Below, one piece after another: positions 36,852 through 46,166 of a stretch of 64,000 nt of DNA. Origin of the DNA: DASVUC01 sp036387255 (GTDB taxonomy: Bacteria > Planctomycetota > Phycisphaerae > Tepidisphaerales > Tepidisphaeraceae); assembly GCA_036387255.1 (NCBI GenBank), contig DASVUC010000120.1:1-64000 (forward strand), given 5' to 3'. The notes under the pieces were generated by a model. It was not told the origin of the DNA. It saw only the letters and a list, made by a program, of their open reading frames with translations, and ran no database searches. Within the stretch, counting starts at the first letter, position 1; the number at the start of each line of letters is the position of its first letter. A program made the translations under genes and the position numbers.

Positions 36852-37961
36852 ATGCCAGCCGCCGCGGTGCCGTCGCCGCACGGTGGCGCGCGCCCATCTG
36901 CGCGATTGTTCGTAAAGTCGTTTCCGAAGGCGGCGGCTCTATGCCTTCTGCTCATCGCTTTGGCCGAAATGGCAGTCAGGTTGATTCCCGTCGAGCGCCT
37001 CATCTGGCGCGGCACCACCAACACCTCCGTCCACACCGACACCGGCCAAGCGGCAGCTATGGCAATGATTGACATTCGCGGCTCCGCGGATGTCGCGCTG
37101 GTGGGTTCGTCGATGATGCGCGAGGCGGTAAATGTGCCTCGGATGGCGGATTCGCTTCGAAAGCAGGCGAAGCGACGTTTATCCGTCGGCGACTACTCCG
37201 TCCGCGGAGCGCGGGCTGAGGAGATTTCCCAGATCACGCACGAGCTCCTGGCGAGCAAACGCCTGCCGAAGCTGCTGATGGTCGGTCTTTCGCTGCGCGA
37301 CCTGCAGACGGATCACCGGCGCCTGAGCGCGCTGTCGCAGTACTGGACCCTGCGGGATTGGACGCAGGCGGCGCGAGCGGAATCCTTTGCAGCGGTGCGC
37401 CCCTGCTTCTCCACCGCCATCTACAACACACTGGCGCGGCACTGTCGCCTGCTGCGCTTTCGCGAAACGCTGCGCGAGCTGGTTCTGCATCCACGGACAC
37501 TCGCCCCTGCCGACACAAACCCCATCACCGGCCATCCCGGCCAGAACCTCCGCTCCTATGTTGCCGACGGGCAGGTGACGGTGAAAGCGCTGCGAAAGCA
37601 GCTCGCCAAGGAATACAAGACCAATGATCTTCATCCCGATCAGCGCGCGATCGCCGCGCTGGAGCATCTGCTGATTGAAGCACGGGCGCGCTCCCCAGGC
37701 ACGAAGGTGGTTCTGTTCGAGTTGCCGATTCCAACCGTCACCCGCAAAGCGCTTCCCAAAGCTGAGTACAACGAGTTCCTTCAGCTCTCCCGCGAGCTCG
37801 CCAGTGCGCATCACGTCCCCTTCCTGACGTTGGCTGATTTCCAGGCCCTGAGCTTCAAGCCGAAGGACGGCTACTTCCTCGACAGCCAACACATGAACCA
37901 CTACGGCAACACGCGCTTCGCCGATACCCTTGCGACCATCGCCGCACAGCAATTGAAATGA
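36852..37961 (+). CDS. Membrane-anchored SGNH/GDSL-like protein
   Basis: A 369-residue protein with one N-terminal membrane helix (AAALCLLLIALAEMAVRLIPV) and an external domain. VALVGSSMMREAV has the position of the GDSL nucleophile block, and FLDSQHMNHYGNTRFAD has a D-x-x-H arrangement typical of SGNH esterases or the AlgJ/AlgX-like O-acetylation proteins. The start is uncertain: the frame is open to a TTG at 36783. It is followed 15 bp later by the PhyH gene. Confidence 0.65.
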   Translation: MPAAAVPSPHGGARPSARLFVKSFPKAAALCLLLIALAEMAVRLIPVERLIWRGTTNTSVHTDTGQAAAMAMIDIRGSADVALVGSSMMREAVNVPRMADSLRKQAKRRLSVGDYSVRGARAEEISQITHELLASKRLPKLLMVGLSLRDLQTDHRRLSALSQYWTLRDWTQAARAESFAAVRPCFSTAIYNTLARHCRLLRFRETLRELVLHPRTLAPADTNPITGHPGQNLRSYVADGQVTVKALRKQLAKEYKTNDLHPDQRAIAALEHLLIEARARSPGTKVVLFELPIPTVTRKALPKAEYNEFLQLSRELASAHHVPFLTLADFQALSFKPKDGYFLDSQHMNHYGNTRFADTLATIAAQQLK

Positions 37962-37976
37962 CGTAACCTCATACGA

Positions 37977-38657
37977 ATGACCGCAGCCGATCCAGCTCAT
38001 GTTCTCGATGAGGAAGGTTTCCTCCTGCTCAAGAACGTTCTCGAAGCAAACCAGATCGATGACTTGCTGGCTGCTCTTGGGCGGCGCTGTCCGTCGCACG
38101 CGGTGCGGAACCTGCTGGACCTTCCGGAAATCCGAAATCTCGCGATCAGTGAGACGATCCTTCGCCTCATCCGCCCTCACCTTGGCACAAGCCCTTTCCC
38201 GATCCGAGGCATCTACTTCGACAAGAACCCCAGCGCCAACTGGAAGGTCGCTTGGCACCAGGACATCACGATCGAGGTGCGCGAGCGGATTGATGTATCC
38301 GGCTTCGGGCCATGGTCGATGAAGGACGGCGTGCACTGCGTTCAACCTCCGACAGAGGTGCTCAAGCGCATGCTCACAATCCGCCTGCACCTCGACGCGT
38401 GCACGCTGGAGAATGGGCCGCTGCTCGTCGTGCCCCGTTCGCATCAGCACGGCATCCTGGCCCACAGCGAGATCCTGCGCATGAAGGATTCCACCGCCCC
38501 CACCCCGTGCGTCACCGACAAAGGCGGCGCACTGCTCATGCGGCCGCTGTTGATTCATGCCTCGCGACGAAGCTCAACTCCCACGCATCGACGCATCATT
38601 CACCTGGATTATGCAGCACAAGATCTCCCCGAACCACTGCAATGGCGCGCGGTATAA
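37977..38657 (+). CDS. Phytanoyl-CoA dioxygenase (PhyH) family protein
   Basis: A 226-residue Fe(II)/2-oxoglutarate oxygenase-like protein: an early DEEGFLLLKNVL helix, the iron ligands in WHQD (His94, Asp96) and LIHAS (His194), with RIIHLDYAA after it including the Arg expected to bind 2-oxoglutarate. PLLVVPRSHQHG is typical of the family. The substrate is unknown. It is probably in an operon with the SGNH-like gene. Confidence 0.9.
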   Translation: MTAADPAHVLDEEGFLLLKNVLEANQIDDLLAALGRRCPSHAVRNLLDLPEIRNLAISETILRLIRPHLGTSPFPIRGIYFDKNPSANWKVAWHQDITIEVRERIDVSGFGPWSMKDGVHCVQPPTEVLKRMLTIRLHLDACTLENGPLLVVPRSHQHGILAHSEILRMKDSTAPTPCVTDKGGALLMRPLLIHASRRSSTPTHRRIIHLDYAAQDLPEPLQWRAV

Positions 38658-38677
38658 AAACCGTTTAACGCTCCTGA

Positions 38678-39520
38678 TCAGAACTCGAAATTGTCCGGAC
38701 TTGACCCGATGCGTTTCCCCTGGTCCAGCCGATCGATGACCAGCATGTCGTCTTCCGACAGCTCGAAATCAAAGATGGCCGCGTTCTCCGCGATACGCTC
38801 TCGCTTCACGCTTCTCGGGATGGTCACAACCTGATGCTGCAAGTCCCACCGCAGCACCACCTGCGCCACACTCTTGTGATGCTTCTGTGCGATCGCCACG
38901 AGTTCCGGAAAGTTAAAGATCTTCCCCTGCATCAGCGGCGACCACGCCACCTGGACGATACCCAGCTCCCGGCAAAACTCCAGCAGATCCCGCTGAAGCA
39001 GCCAGGGATGGAACTCCACTTGGTTGCACATCGGCCGAACCTTTGCCGTCGTAAGTAAATCCTTCAGGTGGTGTGGGAGAAAGTTGCTCACGCCGATGGC
39101 GCGCTCGCGGCCCTTGCCATTGCCGTATAGCTCCTCCAGCACGCGCCATGTTTCTTTGTACCGCTCCTTCACGGGCCAGTGGATGAGATACAGATCCACG
39201 TATTCCAGCCCGAGCTTCTGCATCGACTGATCAAAAGCGCGTCTAACCGCGTCCGTACCGGCACGCTGATCGTCGTTCCACAGCTTCGTCGTCACGAAGA
39301 TCTGCTCGCGCGGGATGCCGCTCTCCCGAATTGCGTTGCCGACGCCGCGTTCGTTGCCGTAGATCGCCGCCGTATCGATGTGGCGGTAGCCGATCTCCAG
39401 CGCCTCGCGCACGCACCGCTCGACAACTTCCCCCTCGGGCACTTGCCACGTGCCAAACCCCAGGACGGGGATTTGTGTGCCGTTGCTCATCGGCAGCGCA
39501 TCAGTGATCTTCTTGAACAT
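38678..39520 (-). CDS. Aldo/keto reductase
   Basis: A 280-residue NADPH-dependent TIM-barrel reductase. GYRHIDTAAIYGNE contains the catalytic Asp and Tyr. VTTKLW supplies the Lys, and YLIHWPVK the His. It also has AIGVSNF, NQVEFHPWLLQ and IPRSVKRERIAEN for the cofactor. It reduces aldehydes or ketones; the physiological substrate is unknown. Start 39520 is supported by the AAGGAGCAAGTGG ribosome binding site. Confidence 0.93.
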   Translation of the reverse strand: MFKKITDALPMSNGTQIPVLGFGTWQVPEGEVVERCVREALEIGYRHIDTAAIYGNERGVGNAIRESGIPREQIFVTTKLWNDDQRAGTDAVRRAFDQSMQKLGLEYVDLYLIHWPVKERYKETWRVLEELYGNGKGRERAIGVSNFLPHHLKDLLTTAKVRPMCNQVEFHPWLLQRDLLEFCRELGIVQVAWSPLMQGKIFNFPELVAIAQKHHKSVAQVVLRWDLQHQVVTIPRSVKRERIAENAAIFDFELSEDDMLVIDRLDQGKRIGSSPDNFEF

Positions 39521-39668
39521 CCACTTGCTCCTTCGCAAAACTTGAGCCCTATCAAACGCCTCAAGTGCTGTGGAGGCAAATCAGGAACCACGGTGAATAG
39601 GAAGCGGGTCCCGCCAACGCATCGGCAGGGGCTGCTGCATGCAATCACCACCTGCTGGGCTCTCCCGT

Positions 39669-40811
39669 TTAGGGAGCGGAAGTCGATCCCACCCCGTCAC
39701 GCGTGAACCAGCGCGCGTTCGTCACGCACACCTTGAGGGATCCGCGCTCGTAATAACTTTGGATCACATCATCGCCGTCAAACGTGATGCTCGTGTAGCA
39801 GTAGTCGGCGCCGTCGCTGTTCTCGATGTTCTTGATCTGCTTCCACGTTTGCCCCTCATCAGCGGAAATAGCAGATGTGAGCGGGTTGCGCGGTTCTCCC
39901 GCATTAGCAGCGAGCGGCTTAGCGTTATTCCAAACCAGTAACAGCTCTCCAGTGGAAGCAATGCGTGCGATGCTGGCGGGGCTGGAAGGACTCGCCAGCC
40001 CCGTCGGCTCCGGCTCGCTCCACGTCGCCCCGCTATCCTTCGAATAAGAGCGGAAAATCTGTCCCACATCTGTGCGAATGAGCATCATCACCCGTCCGTC
40101 CTTCAGCTCGATGAGTGCTGGCTCGTCCGCGCCGTAAGAGCAGCCCTTAACCGTGAGACGCTGTGGGATCGCGTGCCAGGTGCGGCCGTTGTCATCAGAC
40201 CACGTGACGGTGTCGAAGAAGAAGTAATCGTCTTTCCAGCTCTTGCCCCGGCACATCGCAACCGGCGCCAGCAGCCGGCCATCCTGCAACTGGATGATCC
40301 GGCCGTTGTTGATGGTTTGATACGCCGCATTTGGGGTGACGAGTGAATCGGCGCTCCAGGTTTCGCCTTCATCGGTGCTGAAGCGCGCGTGGAAGGTCAT
40401 CAGGGAATTAGAGTGCCGCCTGCCATACACGAGCATCAGCTCACCATTGCGGAGGCGCAAAAAGCTGACGCTCATGAGGTTCATCGCGTCGTTCGGGATG
40501 AGGACCGAGTCGGCGGACCAGGTCTTACCTCGGTCAGCTGAGGTGCGGGCGTGGATCTCCGCCGGCGCGTCATCGGCGGCCGCGCCTCGCATGAAGTGTG
40601 AATACGCAAGCAACCACCGCCCATCCCGCAGGACCGTGATGTCACCCTCGCCATTGCGCGGATTTGAAACGCTGATTGGACAGACGATTTGCCGAACCGG
40701 TTCCGCCGTTTCAACAGCACGTGTGGCCGGCGGCTCTTGCGCGGCCAGCCGCGTCGCAGTCAGGCACCCCACCACCACACTTGCCCGCAGAAGTTCTCGG
40801 ATCGCCCGCAT
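39669..40811 (-). CDS. Secreted sialidase-like BNR-repeat protein
   Basis: A 380-residue protein with a signal peptide ending near RLAAQ. Five Asp-box motifs (SADRGKTW, STDEGETW, SDDNGRTW, SKDSGATW, SADEGQTW) define a six-bladed sialidase-type propeller. Planctomycete relatives are annotated as exo-alpha-sialidases, but the arginine triad was not checked, so the enzyme role is probable rather than shown. Confidence 0.88.
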   Translation of the reverse strand: MRAIRELLRASVVVGCLTATRLAAQEPPATRAVETAEPVRQIVCPISVSNPRNGEGDITVLRDGRWLLAYSHFMRGAAADDAPAEIHARTSADRGKTWSADSVLIPNDAMNLMSVSFLRLRNGELMLVYGRRHSNSLMTFHARFSTDEGETWSADSLVTPNAAYQTINNGRIIQLQDGRLLAPVAMCRGKSWKDDYFFFDTVTWSDDNGRTWHAIPQRLTVKGCSYGADEPALIELKDGRVMMLIRTDVGQIFRSYSKDSGATWSEPEPTGLASPSSPASIARIASTGELLLVWNNAKPLAANAGEPRNPLTSAISADEGQTWKQIKNIENSDGADYCYTSITFDGDDVIQSYYERGSLKVCVTNARWFTRDGVGSTSAP

Positions 40812-40860
40812 GGAGGCAGTATACCTCAGTCAGCATCTCCGCTAGGCTGCTGTCGCTGTT

Positions 40861-41697
40861 ATGAGTACCGCAGAATCTCCCGCGCTCCAATCTCTCCCTG
40901 AAATCCGTCTTGTCGCCGTCGATCTCGATGGCACGCTGCTGAACGATTCGAAACAGGTGACCGAGCAAACCTCCCAGGCGCTGGTCTGCCTTCCCCGGCG
41001 GGATGTGAAGCTGATCATCGCGTCCGCCCGGCCTCCCCGCGCCGTGCGGCACATTTATCGGCAGCTCAACCTCGACACGCTTCAGATCAACTACAACGGC
41101 GCGCTCATCTGGGATGAGCCCAACCAGCAGGCGGTTTTCCATCGCCCGCTGCCGGGAAAGCTGTCATCCGACATCATCGAGACCGCGCGGGACATGTTCG
41201 AAGAAGTGATCCTCACCTGCGAGGTGCTGGACAAGTGGCACACTGACCGCACCGACGACGCCTTCACCACCGAAACCGGAAAACTCTTCAAGCCCGATTT
41301 CATCCAGCCGATCGGCCAGATCTGCCAGCGGCCGATCACGAAGCTCATGCTCCTCGGCGAGCCGCGCATCATCCTGCGATTGGAAGCATTGCTCCTGGAA
41401 CAGTTCGGCGAGCAGGTCTCGATCCTCAAGACCGACCGCGACCTGCTCCAGATCATGGACAAGCGCGTGAGCAAAGCCACGAGCCTGGCACTGGTCGCGA
41501 AGCATTACGGCATCCCGATGGAGAACGTCATGGCCATTGGCGACGCCCCCAACGACGTTGGCATGCTCCAATCCGCCGGCGTGTCGGTCGCCATGGACAA
41601 CGCCCACCCGCTCGTCAAAGACGTCGCCGACTGGGTCGCGCCAAGCAACAACGACCACGGCGTTCACGCTGCCCTCCGTCGCTATGGCTTGTGCTGA
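40861..41697 (+). CDS. HAD-superfamily phosphatase, Cof type
   Basis: A 278-residue protein with VAVDLDGTLL (nucleophile Asp21, acid/base Asp23), IIASARPPRAV for motif II, and AIGDAPNDVGMLQSAGVSVAMDNA for motifs III/IV, with a C2-type cap domain between. Cof-type members dephosphorylate sugar phosphates or flavin/pyridoxal phosphates. Confidence 0.92.
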   Translation: MSTAESPALQSLPEIRLVAVDLDGTLLNDSKQVTEQTSQALVCLPRRDVKLIIASARPPRAVRHIYRQLNLDTLQINYNGALIWDEPNQQAVFHRPLPGKLSSDIIETARDMFEEVILTCEVLDKWHTDRTDDAFTTETGKLFKPDFIQPIGQICQRPITKLMLLGEPRIILRLEALLLEQFGEQVSILKTDRDLLQIMDKRVSKATSLALVAKHYGIPMENVMAIGDAPNDVGMLQSAGVSVAMDNAHPLVKDVADWVAPSNNDHGVHAALRRYGLC

Positions 41698-41761
41698 CTT
41701 TGTCGCCGTATCAAAAAGAGACTAAAGCCACCGATAAGCATTTGGTCGATATCAGAAAGAG

Positions 41762-41784
41762 AGCGACACCCGAGAAGGGTCGCT
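41762..41784. other. Hairpin upstream of a small gene
   Basis: AGCGA...TCGCT and CCC...GGG form a bulged stem. It may be a terminator-like or regulatory structure, since it lies between the HAD gene and a 59-residue gene; no U-tract follows. Confidence 0.3.
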
Positions 41785-41810
41785 ACCGTCTCGCCGTAGA
41801 ACGGTTTCAG

Positions 41811-41990
41811 ATGAACCCGCTTCAGAACCAGCCCAGTCCCGCCGCGGAAAGCTCCGTCTCACCGGCCGTGCGAGCGGCGCTGGCGGCGCGTAAACTGGCA
41901 CAGGCCAAGGGAGCCGCCTTCTACGTCGTGAGAAACGGCCGCCTCGTAAACCTCAACGCCCAAGCCAACCGCCGGAGGCGCGTAGCTTGA
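41811..41990 (+). CDS. Small basic hypothetical protein
   Basis: A 59-residue protein, Ala/Arg-rich with AAFYVVRNGRLVNLNAQANRRRRV at the C-terminus (shortened region, residues about 36-58). Start chosen at ATG 41811; the frame is open upstream to 41691 but overlaps the HAD gene. Function unknown; it lies just ahead of murJ. Confidence 0.5.
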   Translation: MNPLQNQPSPAAESSVSPAVRAALAARKLAQAKGAAFYVVRNGRLVNLNAQANRRRRVA

Positions 41991-42023
41991 TCTTCGTGCC
42001 GGATCTTGTTGTAAAGGACATGG

Positions 42024-43739
42024 ATGTCCAACGTTGTTGCCGTCACTTCGCCCATTGAAGCTGCGCCCATCCCGGCCCAGCAGAAATCATTCCTCGCCCA
42101 CGCAAAGCTCATCGGCCTGCTCACGCTCGGCAGCCGGCTGCTCGGATTGGCGCGCGAGATCGTCGCCGCACACTACCTCGGCACAGGACTCGTCGCCTCG
42201 GCGTTCACCGTCGCCTTCACAATTCCTAACCTGTTCCGCAAACTGTTCGGCGAAGGCGCCCTCTCCGCCGCGTTCATCCCCCTCTACTCGCAGGCAATCA
42301 AGCACGAACATCATTCTCGCGCTAACGATTTTGCCGCCGCCAGCGTCAACCTGCTCTGCGCAATCCTGCTGGCGATCACCATCGTCGGCGAAGTGATCAT
42401 CTGGGCCTTCCTCCTCTTCGGCTCAGAGCTGTATCCCGATCTGGTTCTCACGCTGAAGCTCACGGCGATCATGCTCCCCTACGTGCTGCTGATCTGCGGC
42501 GGCGCGTTCCTCAGTGGCATTCTTCAGGTGCACCATCGCTTCGCCGCCCCCGCGGCCGCGCCGATCATCCTCAACATCTGCCACATCGTGGTGCTGGGGC
42601 TCGGGGGCTACATCCTGCACCTCGGGCGAAGCATGGAAGAGGCTGACGCGATCGGCCCGCAGACAAAACTTGCTTACGCCGCCGCTTCCGTCGTGCTTGT
42701 CGCGGGCGTCATGCAGGTGATGGTCCTCCTCCCGGGGCTCCGCGCCACCGGTTTCGCCTTCAAGCTCGTCCCCCATTTTTGGACGCCGCAGGTCAAGCGC
42801 ATGCTGAAGCTCACCGTGCCGGTCGCGATCGGCGCCGGCGTGCTCCAGCTTTCCGTCCTGCTGGATAAAGGCATCGCGCTGGCGCTGATGCAACGCGTCG
42901 ACGTCCTGGGCCACCAGATCACGCACTTCACCATCTGGGACCACGTCATCCGCCTGCCGATGGAATCCGGTGCACCCCGTCGGCTGGACGTCGCGCAGTT
43001 CCTGTACCAGTTCCCTCTGGGCGTGTTCGCCATCGCACTCGCGACCGCGATCTTCCCCGGCCTCAGCGCCGACGCGCTCGATAAAGATCGGGACAAGTTC
43101 AAGCGCGTCCTTCGCCAAGGCATCGAAGCGACGATCTGGGAAGGACTGCCCGCTTCGCTGGGTTTGATCCTCGTCCGCGACCCGGCGATTCGTTTGCTCT
43201 TTCAGCACGGCCAGATCTCCGCGCATGATGCCGACCTGATCGGCCAAAGCGTGCTGTTCTATGCGGGCGCGATCTGGGCTTTCTCGATGCTTCAGATCAT
43301 CAACCGGGCTTATTACGCCATCCACGACACGTTCACGCCCGTGATCATGAGCGTCATCAACATCGCGCTTAACCTGATCGTCGAGCTCCCCCTGCTCTGG
43401 TGGATGGGCGAACCCGCGATGGCCGTGGGCACCCTCGTAAGCTTCGCGGTGCAGGCGGTCGTCATGCTCTGGATGCTCGACCATCGCGTGGGTGGACTAA
43501 ACCTCAAGCGCCTCGCCACGCCAACGCTAAAGATGCTCCTCGCGACGGCAGTGATGGGCGTGGCGCTGGTCGCGCTGGAGCATTCTCCTCTGTACCCTGT
43601 TGGCAACAGCCGAATGACCTGGCTTATCCAGCTCACCCTGCTCCTGCTCACAGGCGCAACAACCTACCTGTTCGCCTGTTGGCTGCTTCGCGTGGACATC
43701 GTCCACCACTTCCTCCCCCGCCGCCGCGTGCGGGCGTGA
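42024..43739 (+). CDS. murJ: Lipid II flippase MurJ (MviN)
   Basis: A 571-residue polytopic membrane protein with about 14 helices. LLTLGSRLLGLAREIVAAHYLGTG and IPNLFRKLFGEGALSAAFIPLYSQ are the family signature at the N-terminus, and FFYAGAIWAF-like and INRAYYAIHDTFTPV segments follow. It moves lipid II across the inner membrane for peptidoglycan synthesis, relevant because planctomycetes were once thought to lack peptidoglycan. Confidence 0.95.
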   Translation: MSNVVAVTSPIEAAPIPAQQKSFLAHAKLIGLLTLGSRLLGLAREIVAAHYLGTGLVASAFTVAFTIPNLFRKLFGEGALSAAFIPLYSQAIKHEHHSRANDFAAASVNLLCAILLAITIVGEVIIWAFLLFGSELYPDLVLTLKLTAIMLPYVLLICGGAFLSGILQVHHRFAAPAAAPIILNICHIVVLGLGGYILHLGRSMEEADAIGPQTKLAYAAASVVLVAGVMQVMVLLPGLRATGFAFKLVPHFWTPQVKRMLKLTVPVAIGAGVLQLSVLLDKGIALALMQRVDVLGHQITHFTIWDHVIRLPMESGAPRRLDVAQFLYQFPLGVFAIALATAIFPGLSADALDKDRDKFKRVLRQGIEATIWEGLPASLGLILVRDPAIRLLFQHGQISAHDADLIGQSVLFYAGAIWAFSMLQIINRAYYAIHDTFTPVIMSVINIALNLIVELPLLWWMGEPAMAVGTLVSFAVQAVVMLWMLDHRVGGLNLKRLATPTLKMLLATAVMGVALVALEHSPLYPVGNSRMTWLIQLTLLLLTGATTYLFACWLLRVDIVHHFLPRRRVRA

Positions 43740-43765
43740 GCGGATGCGGTTAAATTCAGCAACGT

Positions 43766-44995
43766 ATGAGCCTTCAACTGCGATGGGTTGGCACTGACGA
43801 AATCGACCGCGTGGCCGAGGCGCGGATGCTCGCCTATGCCAACGCCCGCAGTGAACGCGCGACATACCAGCAGAACATCCGACAGGAAGTCCGCTCCGGC
43901 CCCGGTGACTGGCTCCTCGCCGAGCGCAATGGCGAACAGGTCGGCACCGCAACGAACCTCAACCTGACGATGTGGGTTGGCGGAGCTGCGCTCTCCTGCC
44001 AGGGCGTCGCGTATGTCGGCACTTCCAAGACATCTCGCCGAAGCGGTGGCAGTGCACCCGGCGTCGGTACCGCCATCATGAACGAGACTCTCCGCAGCGC
44101 TCGCGAGCGCGGCCACATCCTCAGCGCGCTCATGCCCTTTCGCGGCTCCTACTACGAGCACTTCGGCTACGGCTTCGTTGAACGCCGCGCGGAGTGGAAA
44201 ATCCCCCTCGAGCTCATCCCCCGCGGCGACTTCTCCACCATCCGCATGTACCGCGACAGCGATTTCGATGAGCTTGTCGCTTGTCGCAATCGCATCGCCA
44301 AAGCGGGCCAGTGCGACATCGAGCGCAGCCCCGAGATGTGGCGCTTCTACCTCAAGCAGGAGCACGGTTTCCTCGTCGTCGATCGCGACGGCGACGGCCC
44401 GGTGCGCGGCTGGATGAACTTCGACAATCAGCACGCCGACGGGCTCGACACCGTTCGCGCCTACTTCGACACCGGCTATGAAGACCCGGACGGGCTAAAG
44501 CGATTGCTCCACTTCCTCGGCTCCCTCAAGGACCAGTACCGCTTCGCGTCGATCCAGCTCCCGGCCGGGGAGCGCGTGAACCTGCTGCTCAACGAGAAGC
44601 AGATGACCCACCGCGCATCCAAAAATCATCCCAATGCGGAAGTGCGGAATTACAATCGCATGCAGGTGCGCATCCTCGATCACAAGAAGTTCCTGGAGAG
44701 CCTGGAGTGGCCCTTTTTCGAGCCTCGCAAGAACGTTGTTGCGGTTCATGAGCCGGAAGGGACAGTCTCCAAATTTCAGGTGGAAGTGGTGGAGCGAAAG
44801 TGCTCCGTCACCCCAACTCATGCCGATGCTGATTTGGAATGTGATGCGTCAACTTGGGCAATGATCGCATGTGGTGACCTATCCCATTCGGAAGCGGCCG
44901 ACATGGGACTCGCCAAGCTGAAACCGGATTCACGAACGTTTGCGCTGCTGACGTGGCTCGGAGTCGGTACACCCTATTGCCGCGAATACTTCTAG
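43766..44995 (+). CDS. Eis-like GNAT acetyltransferase
   Basis: A 409-residue protein with the three-part Eis architecture: an N-terminal GNAT domain (GVAYVGTSKTSRRSGGSAPGVGTAIMNETLRSARERGH region with the acetyl-CoA loop, and GSYYEHFGYGFVERRAEW), a second GNAT-like domain, and a C-terminal SCP2-like domain from about residue 310. Mycobacterial Eis acetylates aminoglycosides and proteins; what this homologue modifies is unknown. Confidence 0.85.
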   Translation: MSLQLRWVGTDEIDRVAEARMLAYANARSERATYQQNIRQEVRSGPGDWLLAERNGEQVGTATNLNLTMWVGGAALSCQGVAYVGTSKTSRRSGGSAPGVGTAIMNETLRSARERGHILSALMPFRGSYYEHFGYGFVERRAEWKIPLELIPRGDFSTIRMYRDSDFDELVACRNRIAKAGQCDIERSPEMWRFYLKQEHGFLVVDRDGDGPVRGWMNFDNQHADGLDTVRAYFDTGYEDPDGLKRLLHFLGSLKDQYRFASIQLPAGERVNLLLNEKQMTHRASKNHPNAEVRNYNRMQVRILDHKKFLESLEWPFFEPRKNVVAVHEPEGTVSKFQVEVVERKCSVTPTHADADLECDASTWAMIACGDLSHSEAADMGLAKLKPDSRTFALLTWLGVGTPYCREYF

Positions 44996-45008
44996 AATTT
45001 CTCTCTCA

Positions 45009-46124
45009 ATGACCAACCGCCGCACCCAACGTCGCGCCCACGTCAAGCGCCCGGAGCAGATCCGCGTGCACGCGCCGGCATGGGCGAAGAAAAAACCTGC
45101 GCCCCTCGAGCGGCCGGCGCGATCATCGCAATGGCGCACATACGCCCTGCGCTATGCCGGCATCACCGGTTCTCTGGCGGTCCACGCCCTCGTGCTCGTC
45201 CTGGCCATCGCCACCTACACCGTCGGCAAGCAGGTCGCGACCAAGGTCCAGGAGCAGGCCATTATCCCGGATGCCACGATCATCGAAGGCGCCGAAGTCG
45301 GCGGCGTCCCCAACCCCGGTCTAGGCGGCGACCCCACCCGCAAAGCGGCGTCGGAAGATGGCCCCGAAGCCTCCAGCAGCGACGCCTGGGCCAAAAAGCC
45401 GAGCAAGCAGCTCCAAGCCGCCGTGATGGGCAACGCCGAGGACATCGCCGAGGGAACGATCGGCGTAGGTGGTCACGCACTCGGCGCAACCGGATTGGCG
45501 GGTGGAGGCGATGGAGGAAGCGCTTCGCCCTTCGGCTTGCCGGGCGGCGGCGGTGGAATTGCACCGAAGACGACGTTCATGGGCGTGAGTGGAAACGCAA
45601 AGAAGATTGTGTACGTGTGTGACTTCTCTGGATCGATGAGTGATCGCTCAGAACGGCTAACCCAGGAGATCAATCGTTCCGTCAACGAGCTGAAGCCGAT
45701 ACAAGGATTCAATGTTATCTTCTTCAATGATCAGGGGCCGATTCCATTCGCAACGGGGCTGATGCCTGCGAACGCTCGAAGTAGGGAAGCATTACGCACG
45801 TTTCTCGAGCAAAGCAAAATTGCCTCGGGAAGCGATCCGCGAAACAGCCTCCGCATGGCCTTTGATCAGCACCCCGACTTGGTCTATCTCCTTACGGACG
45901 GGATCTTCACCAGCGGCGATGATCGCTATCGTGACTGCACAAACGAGAAGGTCGTTGCCCTCCTGCGCGAACTAAATCGGGAAAAGCGAGTACGCATCAA
46001 CACGATCGCATTCGCGAGCGCCAGAACTGAAGGCGAGGTAACAGAAGACTATATCGCAACGCTTAAGCTGATCGCGAGCGACAGCGGGGGCATCTATCGT
46101 TTTGTGAGCACCTCGCAGCACTAG
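45009..46124 (+). CDS. Membrane-anchored VWA-domain protein
   Basis: A 371-residue protein with a basic N-terminus and one membrane helix (about residues 53-73), a Gly-rich linker, then a von Willebrand A domain with a MIDAS motif DFSGSMS (Asp205) and a later LLTDGIF. The architecture, with a basic N-terminus and single helix before a periplasmic domain, is TonB-like. It is the first gene of an envelope operon with ExbB- and ExbD-like genes, so it may be a TonB-analogous partner of that motor. Role inferred. Confidence 0.85.
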   Translation: MTNRRTQRRAHVKRPEQIRVHAPAWAKKKPAPLERPARSSQWRTYALRYAGITGSLAVHALVLVLAIATYTVGKQVATKVQEQAIIPDATIIEGAEVGGVPNPGLGGDPTRKAASEDGPEASSSDAWAKKPSKQLQAAVMGNAEDIAEGTIGVGGHALGATGLAGGGDGGSASPFGLPGGGGGIAPKTTFMGVSGNAKKIVYVCDFSGSMSDRSERLTQEINRSVNELKPIQGFNVIFFNDQGPIPFATGLMPANARSREALRTFLEQSKIASGSDPRNSLRMAFDQHPDLVYLLTDGIFTSGDDRYRDCTNEKVVALLRELNREKRVRINTIAFASARTEGEVTEDYIATLKLIASDSGGIYRFVSTSQH

Positions 46125-46166
46125 CTTGTCTCGCCCTGCCGATTGAAGCTGGGTAAACTCAACCTA

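Noticed and set aside
37179..38558. 459-codon minus-strand frame opposite the SGNH-like and PhyH genes
   Set aside because: Covers two real opposite genes and has no protein signature.
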